Of a stretch of DNA of 64,000 nucleotides, positions 35,925 to 43,709 are shown piece after piece. Both the position numbers and the translations under genes were made by a program. The notes under the pieces were generated by a model. That model did no database searches. It was given only the letters and a program-made list of their open reading frames with translations, and was not told the origin of the DNA. The DNA is from Polaribacter filamentus (lineage in GTDB: Bacteria; Bacteroidota; Bacteroidia; Flavobacteriales; Flavobacteriaceae): NCBI RefSeq assembly GCF_002943715.1, contig NZ_MQUA01000013.1:3113501-3177500 (forward strand), written 5' to 3'. Position 1 is the stretch's first letter; each line of letters opens with the position of its first letter.

Positions 35925-37034
35925 TTATTTTAATAATTCCGCTAATTCTTTACCAACCAAACTGCCAATTGCAATTCCCATTCCGCCTAAACGAACTCCG
36001 CAAAAAACGTTTTCAGAAACTTGTTTTACAATTGCTTTTTTCTGATTCCCCACACCCATAATTCCGCTCCATCTGTGTTCAATTTCAAAATTAGTATTTG
36101 GTAAAATAGTTTCTTTTAATATTTTTTCTAATTCATTTTGAATGATTGCTGTTTCACCAAATTCTGTAGTTTCTTCCGTTCTAAAATCGAGATTTCTGCC
36201 GCCTCCAAACAAAATTCTATTATCAATATTTCTAAAATAATAATAGCCTTTGTCTAAATGAAAAGTTCCTTTTATGTGTAAATTTTTAATGGGTTTTGTA
36301 ATCAAAACTTGCGCTCTTGCAGGTTGCACATTTTCTTGTAAAAGCTGAGACGCAAAACCATTTGTAGCGATAAATAGTTTAGTTGTTTTAAAAGTTATTT
36401 TATCCGTTTTTACTTCTATCTGATTTCCTGTTTCGACAAAACCATCCACAGAAATATTATTTACTATTTTAACACCCAACTTTTGGACTTTCAATAACAA
36501 TTCAGCCGCCATTTTACCGGTATCAATCTGACCTTCAAAATTATTTACAATGTATTGCTGATGTACTTTTTGAAAACTAAAATTATTATCAGAAATAGAA
36601 AAAACGTCTGCTTTAAAAATAGGTTTTAAACGCTGATTAATTTCCTCTTTTTGAGAAATACATTCCTCAAAAAAAGCTTGGTCTTTGCATAATTCAAAGC
36701 CTTTGTTTTGTTGAAAATCGATGTTCTCATCTCCTAAATTTGTACGCAATAATTGCACTCCTTTCCAGCGTTGATTTACCAAATTAAAAACCTCTTCTTT
36801 AGTATGAGAATTTAAATCATCAATAATTTCTGACAAACTTCCAAAACAAGCAAAACCTGCATTTTTAGTGCTCGCACCTTGTGGTAACATTCCCTTTTCA
36901 AGAATTAAAATTTTAGCTTTTGGATCGTTTTTCTTCAATTCTAAAGCGCAATTTAAACCCACAATTCCACTACCAACAATTGTAAAATCGATGTTTGTAA
37001 ACCACTCTTTTAATTCCCAATAACTATAATTCAT
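35925..37034 (-). CDS. FAD-dependent oxidoreductase (DadA/glycine oxidase superfamily)
   Basis: 369-residue flavoprotein with FTIVGSGIVGLNCAL dinucleotide loop and the GASTKNAGFACFG segment typical of DAO-family enzymes (DadA, ThiO, PuuB-like). The C-terminus, FCGVRLGGMGIAIGS, is the second FAD-binding motif. Members oxidise amines or amino acids. Directly abuts the geranylgeranyl-reductase-like gene and the GNAT gene, but whether it acts in polyketide synthesis is unclear. Confidence 0.9.
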   Translation of the reverse strand: MNYSYWELKEWFTNIDFTIVGSGIVGLNCALELKKNDPKAKILILEKGMLPQGASTKNAGFACFGSLSEIIDDLNSHTKEEVFNLVNQRWKGVQLLRTNLGDENIDFQQNKGFELCKDQAFFEECISQKEEINQRLKPIFKADVFSISDNNFSFQKVHQQYIVNNFEGQIDTGKMAAELLLKVQKLGVKIVNNISVDGFVETGNQIEVKTDKITFKTTKLFIATNGFASQLLQENVQPARAQVLITKPIKNLHIKGTFHLDKGYYYFRNIDNRILFGGGRNLDFRTEETTEFGETAIIQNELEKILKETILPNTNFEIEHRWSGIMGVGNQKKAIVKQVSENVFCGVRLGGMGIAIGSLVGKELAELLK

Positions 37035-37481
37035 TTATATCTTTTTTTCAAAACAAATACTATTTTCCATTTCTTTGTATTGGCCGTAATTCGATAGTAC
37101 ATGATAGCCACATTTGTGATAAAATTTCACGGCTTCAAGTTGTCTTTTTCCTGTTTCTAAAACACATTTTTTATAGCCTAATTCTTTTGCCCAAATTTCT
37201 AATTCCTGCAATACTTTTTGCGCGAATCCTTGGTTTCTAAAATACGAAGAAACAAACATTCTTTTTACTTCTACAGTGTTTTTATCAAACTTTTTAATTG
37301 CTCCACAACCAACTGGTTTTTTATCAGCATACACTACAACCACATTTTTAATGACATCAATATTATTAAACTGATTATAAAAAGCGTGTTCGTCTCCATC
37401 CGTAATTTTTAGATACGAATCTAAGTGCTGTATCAAAAGAACGAAGTCTTGGTTTTCTGAATTTGTTCTTAAAATAGTCAT
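37035..37481 (-). CDS. GNAT family N-acetyltransferase
   Basis: 148-residue acetyltransferase with the acetyl-CoA pyrophosphate loop RNQGFAQKVL preceded by EVKRMFVSSYF, and the C-terminal ETGKRQLEAVKFYHKCGY. It is the first gene of the minus-strand run leading into the cluster and ends right where the DadA-like gene begins. It may be a passenger rather than a pathway enzyme. Confidence 0.88.
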   Translation of the reverse strand: MTILRTNSENQDFVLLIQHLDSYLKITDGDEHAFYNQFNNIDVIKNVVVVYADKKPVGCGAIKKFDKNTVEVKRMFVSSYFRNQGFAQKVLQELEIWAKELGYKKCVLETGKRQLEAVKFYHKCGYHVLSNYGQYKEMENSICFEKKI

Positions 37482-37494
37482 TTTTATCTTTTTA

Positions 37495-37532
37495 AGATCT
37501 CAAAGGTTTTAAAAATTCTTGAGGTCTTTTTT
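37495..37532 (+). terminator. Hairpin between dinB and the GNAT gene
   Basis: AGATCTCAA (37495-37503) pairs with TTGAGGTCT (37519-37527) with one G-U pair and a 15-nt loop; a T-run follows on the plus strand. Both neighbours are on the minus strand, where no T-run follows the stem, so its role is uncertain. Confidence 0.4.
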
Positions 37533-37539
37533 AATTGCG

Positions 37540-38622
37540 TCAAAACTCAAATTGTAATTGCACCCAAATTGGTTCTTTTTTTTCTGTGTTTAAATTTCCG
37601 AAAGAAATTCCTAATAGCCGTACAGAATTTTTTAATTTTTCTTGAAATAATAATTCTTTTACAATCGGAAAAAAATCGCGCTTCGTTTGCATAAAAACTC
37701 CTTTTGTTTTGCTTCTGGTTTGTTGTGTAAAATCTGAATATTTAATTTTTAGCGTAATCGTTTTTCCTTTCGTATCCGATTTTTTCATGCGCCTTTCTAG
37801 TTCATCAGCAATTTTCTCTAATTTATCAATCATAAAAATTTCTGAAGAAATATTTTCATTAAACGTTCTTTCTGCAGCAATCGATTTCTGAATTCTATTC
37901 GGTTTTACTTTGCTATTATGAATTCCTCTAACAATATTGTAATAATTTGTTCCTGATTTTCCGAAGAATTTAACGAGTTCTTCTAACGATTTTTTCTTTA
38001 AATCATTCCCTACAAAAATACCTAAATTATACATTTTTGCGGCAGTAACTTTGCCAACTCCGTAAAACTTATTGACGGGCAATTCTTCTAAAAACTGAAT
38101 TACATCCTCCGGATTCACTGTTTTTTGTCCGTTTGGTTTGTTAATATCCGAAGCTACTTTTGCAATAAATTTGTTAATAGAAATCCCTGCAGAGGCATAC
38201 AAACCAACTTCATCAAAAATTCGCTGTCTAATTTCTTTGGCAATCAAACTTGCAGACGGATTCCCTTTTTTATTTTCTGTGACATCCAAATAGGCTTCAT
38301 CCAAAGAAAGAGGTTCTACTAAATCTGTATAGTCGTAAAAAATTTCTCTAATTTTTGCTGATATTTCTTTGTAACGCGCAAAATCGGTTTTTACAAAAAT
38401 TAAATGCGGACATTTTTGCTTTGCTAAATTGCTGCTCATTGCTGATCTTACACCAAATTTACGCGCTTCATAACTGGCTGCAGAAATAACACCTCTTATT
38501 TCGTTTCCGCCAACTGCAATAGCCTTTCCTCTTAATTCAGGATTGTCTAATTGCGCTACAGATGCATAATAAGCATCCATATCTACATGAATTATTTTAC
38601 GAAAAGGAGGTTCCAATTCCAT
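37540..38622 (-). CDS. dinB: DNA polymerase IV
   Basis: 360-residue Y-family translesion polymerase. Catalytic motifs are HVDMDAYYASVAQLD near the N-terminus and LSLDEAYLDVT. The helix-hairpin-helix region reads VNKFYGVGKVTAAKMYNLGI, and the little-finger domain includes RTFNENISS. Full length. The downstream GNAT gene is 58 bp away on the same strand. Confidence 0.96.
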   Translation of the reverse strand: MELEPPFRKIIHVDMDAYYASVAQLDNPELRGKAIAVGGNEIRGVISAASYEARKFGVRSAMSSNLAKQKCPHLIFVKTDFARYKEISAKIREIFYDYTDLVEPLSLDEAYLDVTENKKGNPSASLIAKEIRQRIFDEVGLYASAGISINKFIAKVASDINKPNGQKTVNPEDVIQFLEELPVNKFYGVGKVTAAKMYNLGIFVGNDLKKKSLEELVKFFGKSGTNYYNIVRGIHNSKVKPNRIQKSIAAERTFNENISSEIFMIDKLEKIADELERRMKKSDTKGKTITLKIKYSDFTQQTRSKTKGVFMQTKRDFFPIVKELLFQEKLKNSVRLLGISFGNLNTEKKEPIWVQLQFEF

Positions 38623-38948
38623 CTCCCGAAATTACAAAATGAGATACAAATTTTACATGTTTTTAAAAATTTTGTGATTCTTTTAAATTTATTAGAAATC
38701 TAACCAATCCAAAAATATTTATACATAAGAAGCCTATGCATCAAAAAATTATGTATATATTTGATTTTTTAGAAAACAGCAATTAGATAATTTTTAATAT
38801 TAAATCGATCACAAATTAACTTCTCGATACAATTTCGTTGAAAAATCGAAATCACTGGAAGTGACAGCCAAATAGTTTAGGTTCAGTTTTAATATTAAAC
38901 ACATAAACAATTACACGATTAAACACATAACCGATTACACAAAAAAAA
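38623..38948. other. Intergenic region between dinB and the PadR operon
   Basis: 326 bp between divergent genes. It contains the short repeat at 38821-38866 and, near 38897-38940, a partly repeated CACATAAACAATTACACGATTAAACACATAACC-type stretch. Promoters for both sides must lie here, but no clean TTTG/TAnnTTTG pair could be singled out. Confidence 0.4.
38821..38866. repeat. Short intergenic repeat, copy B (TTCTCGATACAAT...)
   Basis: About 46 bp related to 31501-31544. It begins identically (TTCTCGATACAAT) and ends TGACA. The middle forms a hairpin with different bases (TTTCG/CGAAA), so the stem is kept while the sequence changes. Confidence 0.6.
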
Positions 38949-39287
38949 ATGGGAAATCAGAAATTATACAAAGGTTCTTTACAAACTATCATTTTAAAAT
39001 TATTAGAAACCCATGATAAAATGTATGGGTATGAAATTACACAAAAAGTAAAAGAATTAACCAAGGGCGATTTAAAAATTACAGAAGGCGCTTTATACCC
39101 AGCTTTGCACAAATTAGAAGCCGATGGTTTGTTGGATGTTGAAGTTGCAAAAGTTGGTAACCGACTGAGAAAATATTACAAACTTACAGAAAGTGGCACC
39201 AAAGAAACTGCCAACAAGTTGGATGAAATGCAAGAGTTTTTAAAAACAATGCAACATTTAGTAAATCCTAAATTTAGTTTGGAGTAA
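38949..39287 (+). CDS. PadR family transcriptional regulator
   Basis: 112-residue winged-helix regulator. Family sequence is clear: LYKGSLQTIILKLLETHDKM, YGYEITQKVKELT and ITEGALYPALHKLEADG. It is the first gene of a plus-strand operon with three HAAS-like membrane proteins, a DUF5687 protein and an ABC ATPase. PadR proteins of this type commonly regulate the operon that encodes them together with a HAAS-domain partner. Confidence 0.95.
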   Translation: MGNQKLYKGSLQTIILKLLETHDKMYGYEITQKVKELTKGDLKITEGALYPALHKLEADGLLDVEVAKVGNRLRKYYKLTESGTKETANKLDEMQEFLKTMQHLVNPKFSLE

Positions 39288-39288
39288 C

Positions 39289-39939
39289 ATGGAGATAACA
39301 GCACAACAACTGGAAGAAATAGAAAATTATCTTGCAAAAATAAAGTTTGATTTCGTCGATTTAAATGCCGAGATTTTAGATCACATCACTTCGGATGTTG
39401 AAAGTTTACTGGATAAAAATTACTCTTTCGAAAATGCGTTTGCTTTAGTTAAACTTCGATGGGAAACATATTTTAGAGACACTTCAAGTTTCTTTTTTGG
39501 ATTGCAATATTCAGAATCTAAAATTGTGGTGAAAAAAGCGGTAAAAATGTTTAAACCATTTTACTTTTTGTATTTGACAGCTTATATTTTACCAATGATA
39601 ATTTTCACTAATATTTCTATTGTTTTCCAAAAAAATACAATAGATTTTTTAAACGGATTTTTGAATTCAATTTCAGCTGTTTTCTTCTGCTATTTAATCT
39701 ATATCATCCTAAAAGTTATAAAAGCCAAAGTAAAAACAACCTATCGTTTTATCTTAAAAACGCAATATTTAGGTGTTATTTTCTTAATTCTTCCTTTATT
39801 GATGGGTAATTATTTTAATGATGATGGAAGTTTAATTCCTTTTTTAATTAGTTTTCAAAGTGGTGGTTTTGCAGTAACGTATATCTGTCATTATTTCTAT
39901 AAAAAGCACGAAGAAGTGATCAAGAAATCTAAAATTTAA
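39289..39939 (+). CDS. HAAS-like membrane protein 1
   Basis: 216-residue protein starting one base after the PadR stop. Residues 1-75 form a helical cytoplasmic domain (QLEEIENYLAKIKFDFVDL ... ILDHITSDVESLL) similar to the HAAS/DUF1700 signalling domain found beside PadR regulators. Four or so membrane helices follow (FLYLTAYILPMIIF, AVFFCYLIYIILK, LGVIFLILPLLMG). It probably senses a membrane signal and acts on PadR or the ABC proteins. Confidence 0.75.
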   Translation: MEITAQQLEEIENYLAKIKFDFVDLNAEILDHITSDVESLLDKNYSFENAFALVKLRWETYFRDTSSFFFGLQYSESKIVVKKAVKMFKPFYFLYLTAYILPMIIFTNISIVFQKNTIDFLNGFLNSISAVFFCYLIYIILKVIKAKVKTTYRFILKTQYLGVIFLILPLLMGNYFNDDGSLIPFLISFQSGGFAVTYICHYFYKKHEEVIKKSKI

Positions 39940-39944
39940 TAACG

Positions 39945-40643
39945 ATGGAATTAACTAAAAAACACACAGAAGAACTCTACATATTTACACGTCAGCATTT
40001 TGTAGAATATTATGATGTACAAACAGAATTAGTAGATCATTTAGCCAATGATATTGAGCAAATTTCAGAAGAAAATCCAAATTTATCTTTTGAAGATGCA
40101 AGAGATAAATCATTTAAAAAATTCGGAATTTTTGGTTTTATGGATGTTGTGCAATCAAAAGAATCACAAATGACAAAAAAGTATTTTAAACTCATTTTAA
40201 AGTTTATAAAAGAATGGTTTAAACCTCTTAAAATTGTATTCACGCTATTGATTTTTTTCGGGTTTTATCAACTTCAAAAAGTACCGAATGCAGATATTGT
40301 ATACAATGCCATATTTATGGGTATTATTTTTGCTCAAATAACCTTGATTATTCTAAATTCTAGAAAACTAAAAAAGAAATTCAAAACAACTAATAAAAAA
40401 TGGTTATTTGAAAACATTATAAACATTCAAGGTTTAGGAAGTGCTACTTTAATTTTATTTTACTTTTTTAATTTCCCTTTTTCAAATACCAAAGATTTTC
40501 TAATAATAGGCGATTTTAGAAAAGCATTTTCTGCATTCCTGTTTACTTTTTTGGTTATTTTTGGGTACATCACATTAATAGTTATTCCTAAAAAAGCAAA
40601 CCAATTATTGCAAGAAAATTACCCTGAATATAAATTTATTTAA
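39945..40643 (+). CDS. HAAS-like membrane protein 2
   Basis: 232-residue paralogue of the next gene. The N-terminal domain reads ELYIFTRQHFVEYYDVQTEL then VDHLANDIEQI and SFKKFGIFGFMDVVQ. Membrane helices follow from about residue 95 (IVFTLLIFFGFYQL, AIFMGIIFAQITLIIL and others). Five bp separate it from the preceding gene and 11 bp from the following one. Same putative signalling role. Confidence 0.75.
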   Translation: MELTKKHTEELYIFTRQHFVEYYDVQTELVDHLANDIEQISEENPNLSFEDARDKSFKKFGIFGFMDVVQSKESQMTKKYFKLILKFIKEWFKPLKIVFTLLIFFGFYQLQKVPNADIVYNAIFMGIIFAQITLIILNSRKLKKKFKTTNKKWLFENIINIQGLGSATLILFYFFNFPFSNTKDFLIIGDFRKAFSAFLFTFLVIFGYITLIVIPKKANQLLQENYPEYKFI

Positions 40644-40654
40644 ATTACTTAATA

Positions 40655-41362
40655 ATGAAATTAACAGAAAATCAAATAGATGAGCTCTATAAATTTACCC
40701 GAGAACACTATGTGTATTTTTACGATGTACAATCTGAGTTAGTAGATCATTTAGCAAACGATATTGAAGAAATTTGGGTAGATAAACCAAAGCTTTCCTT
40801 TGAAGATGCAAGAGATACATCATTCAAAAAATTCGGAATTTTTGGTTTTATGGATGTTATTGATGCCAAGCAAAAAGCAATGAATAAACGGTATTGGAAA
40901 ATAATTTTACGTTTTGCAAAAGAATGGTTTACAGTTCCTAAAATAGTCATTACTATTAGTGTATTTTTTATCTTTTTTATGTTACTGCAAATTCAATATT
41001 CTGAGTATATATTCTTAGCAACACTTTTGATTTTAATTACTTTAGAAATGAGAATTGTTTATTTTGTAAGAAAGCAACATAAAAAAAAGGAAGCTAAAAA
41101 AGAGAAGATTTTTCTGTTAGAATCTATGATTGGCGATACCAAAAACGGCTTTACAGGTTTTACTTTTGTCAACTTATTTAATACTTTTAATTTAACAGGA
41201 TCCGATTTTAGCTCATTAAATATGTATTGGGTACTTATAATTTCGGTTGTTTTAACTTTGTTGTGTATTCTCTTTTATGTTTCCAATTATATCATACCTC
41301 AAAAAGCAGAAGAATTATTGCACGAAACGTATCCAGAATATAAATTAGTAAATAATCTGTAA
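40655..41362 (+). CDS. HAAS-like membrane protein 3
   Basis: 235-residue close paralogue of the preceding gene; the N-termini share ELVDHLANDIE, LSFEDARD and KKFGIFGFMDV nearly unchanged, while the membrane parts have diverged. This looks like a tandem duplication in which the cytoplasmic domain was kept. Membrane helices include IVITISVFFIFFMLL and VLIISVVLTLLCILFYV. Confidence 0.75.
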   Translation: MKLTENQIDELYKFTREHYVYFYDVQSELVDHLANDIEEIWVDKPKLSFEDARDTSFKKFGIFGFMDVIDAKQKAMNKRYWKIILRFAKEWFTVPKIVITISVFFIFFMLLQIQYSEYIFLATLLILITLEMRIVYFVRKQHKKKEAKKEKIFLLESMIGDTKNGFTGFTFVNLFNTFNLTGSDFSSLNMYWVLIISVVLTLLCILFYVSNYIIPQKAEELLHETYPEYKLVNNL

Positions 41363-41414
41363 CAAAACACGTTTTTCAACTACTTATTAGCAATCAAACT
41401 AATTTACTAAACTT

Positions 41415-42881
41415 ATGATTTCACACTTTTTAAAATTAGAATGGAAACAATATTTTAGGTCTGCAAATTGGCAAAAAAGTATTTTTTTAAATATTCTTTT
41501 AGTGCTCTTTGCGCTCTATTTTATAGCTTCCTTTTTAATAATTGGTATTGGCGGATTTTACATTCTTGAAGAACAATTTCCTGATAAAGATCCACTTATT
41601 TTAGTCAATTCATTTTTACTTTTTGCAATTGTTGGCGATTTAATTTTTAGATACATCATGCAAAAATTACCCGTAATGAACATTAAACCACTCCTTACTT
41701 TAAACATCCCAAGAAATAAGATTGTGCATTTTATTTTAATAAAATCTTCATTCTCCTTTTTTAATATCATGAGTTTGTTTTTTTACATTCCGTTTTCGGT
41801 CGTTTTAATCAAAGAAGGTTATGAAGTTGCTGGGATTTTAGGCTGGCTAGCAACCATGATTTTATTGATTCAATCTGCTAACTTTTTAAATTTTTTAATC
41901 AATAAAAACAATCTGGCCCTTGGCGGATTAGTAACCTTGTTAATTGGTGGTTATTTAGTGCAACAGTATGAAATTTTTAATTTGGCTGGTTTTGTGGGTG
42001 AAAGTTTTGATTTTATATGCCAAAACCCAACCACAGCAATTGCGTTTTTAGTTTTACTGATAATTCTTTACGTGTTAAATTATAAACAATTAAGAAACGA
42101 AGTCTATTTAGATGCATTAATATCCGAAAAAACAAAAGAAGCAAACGCATCCGATTTATCTTTTGCAGATAAATTAGGCGATTTAGCACCATTTATAAAA
42201 AACGATTTGCGTTTAATTTGGCGTAATAAACGTACAAAATCTTCTACTTGGATGATTTTAATAAGTTTAGGTTATGGTTTATTTTTCTATCCTCAAGCCA
42301 TGTATAAAGACATGGTCGTTATGTATGTTTTGGTTGGTGTTTTTTCCACGGGAACTTTTTTAATCAATTTTGGGCAATTTATTCCTGCTTGGGATTCTGG
42401 GTATTATAAAATGTTAATGAGTCAGAATTTTAAATACCATCGTTATTTAGAATCTAAATTTACAATCATGACGATTAGTGTCGTAGCTCTTTTTGTATTG
42501 GGAATTCCCTATGTTTACTTTGGATGGAAAGTTTTATTCGTACATTTTGCAGCCATGATTTACAATATTGGCGTAAACACACATGTAATTTTATACGGTG
42601 GAACTTTTAACAGAAAAAAAATAAATTTAGATGAAAAAGCTGCTTTTAATTTGCAAGGAACAGGCGCTGTACAATGGCTAATTGGTTTACCATTAATGTT
42701 GCTACCAATGGGACTTTTTGCACTAATTGATTGGTTGTTAAGTTTCGAAATAGCAGTAGTTGTCATTGCTGGTTTAGGCTTTATTGGTATTGCTTTTCAT
42801 CAAAAATTAATGGCTTTGATCACCAAAAAATACATTACAAATAAATATGTAATGATTCACGCATTTAATCAAGAAAACTAA
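41415..42881 (+). CDS. DUF5687 family membrane protein (probable ABC permease)
   Basis: 488-residue multi-spanning membrane protein beginning ISHFLKLEWKQYFRSANWQKS, with roughly ten to twelve hydrophobic segments. The family is specific to Bacteroidota and occurs beside ABC ATPases. The next gene, 11 bp downstream, is such an ATPase, so the two probably form an exporter. No substrate information is present. Confidence 0.82.
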   Translation: MISHFLKLEWKQYFRSANWQKSIFLNILLVLFALYFIASFLIIGIGGFYILEEQFPDKDPLILVNSFLLFAIVGDLIFRYIMQKLPVMNIKPLLTLNIPRNKIVHFILIKSSFSFFNIMSLFFYIPFSVVLIKEGYEVAGILGWLATMILLIQSANFLNFLINKNNLALGGLVTLLIGGYLVQQYEIFNLAGFVGESFDFICQNPTTAIAFLVLLIILYVLNYKQLRNEVYLDALISEKTKEANASDLSFADKLGDLAPFIKNDLRLIWRNKRTKSSTWMILISLGYGLFFYPQAMYKDMVVMYVLVGVFSTGTFLINFGQFIPAWDSGYYKMLMSQNFKYHRYLESKFTIMTISVVALFVLGIPYVYFGWKVLFVHFAAMIYNIGVNTHVILYGGTFNRKKINLDEKAAFNLQGTGAVQWLIGLPLMLLPMGLFALIDWLLSFEIAVVVIAGLGFIGIAFHQKLMALITKKYITNKYVMIHAFNQEN

Positions 42882-42892
42882 GACATAAAATA

Positions 42893-43588
42893 ATGATACA
42901 AACTACGCAACTTTCAAAAAAATACGGAAAAACGGAAGTTTTACATATCGATTCTTTAGAGATTCCTACAGGTCAAAGTTTTGGTTTGGTAGGTAATAAC
43001 GGAGCAGGAAAAACAACCTATTTTAACATACTACTAGATTTGGTAAGACCAACTACTGGCGCAATTATAAATCATGATATTCAAGTAAATAAAAGCGAAG
43101 AATGGAAAACATTTACAGGTTCTTTTATTGATGAATCATTTTTAATTGGGTATTTAACTCCAGAAGAATATTTTGAGTTTATCGGCGATTTAAGAGGAAT
43201 GAACAAAGCTGATGTTGCAAAATATTTAGGTCAGTTTGATGAATTTTTTAACGGAGAAATTACAGGAAAGAAAAAATATTTAAGAGATTTAAGCAAAGGA
43301 AATCAGAAAAAAGCAGGAATTGTTGCTGCCATGATGGGGAATCCAAAAGTGGTTGTTTTAGACGAGCCTTTTGCGAATTTAGATCCGACAACACAAATTA
43401 GATTAAAAATAATTATCAAGGAATTAACTGCAAGCAAAGAAGTTACCGTTTTAATTTCGAGTCATGATTTAACACACGTAACCGAAGTTTGCGAGAGAAT
43501 TGTGGTTTTAGATAATGGAAATGTGGTGAAAGATTTGCAAACATCCACAGAAACTTTAAAAGAATTAGAAAGCTATTTTTCAGTTTAA
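42893..43588 (+). CDS. ABC transporter ATP-binding protein
   Basis: 231-residue ATPase of the type paired with membrane exporters. Walker A is GNNGAGKTTYF, signature LSKGNQKKAGIVAAM (degenerate L-S-K-G-N-Q form seen in CcmA/DRA-type ATPases), Walker B VVVLDEPFANLDPTT and switch His in LISSHDLTHV. Last gene of the PadR operon; partner of the DUF5687 protein. Confidence 0.93.
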   Translation: MIQTTQLSKKYGKTEVLHIDSLEIPTGQSFGLVGNNGAGKTTYFNILLDLVRPTTGAIINHDIQVNKSEEWKTFTGSFIDESFLIGYLTPEEYFEFIGDLRGMNKADVAKYLGQFDEFFNGEITGKKKYLRDLSKGNQKKAGIVAAMMGNPKVVVLDEPFANLDPTTQIRLKIIIKELTASKEVTVLISSHDLTHVTEVCERIVVLDNGNVVKDLQTSTETLKELESYFSV

Positions 43589-43709
43589 AGAGACTATTCT
43601 TATTTTATTACTATTTTTACGCTCTTATGTATACTTTTTTCTTTAGAAAATAGTTTTATATAAGAGTTTTTAGTTTCTTTAAAAGATTTTTTAATTTAGA
43701 TGCATCCGT

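Noticed and set aside
28949..37481. Flexirubin or aryl-polyene pigment cluster
   Set aside because: No aromatic ammonia-lyase, no dialkylresorcinol DarA/DarB pair and too few ketosynthases; the type III PKS points elsewhere.
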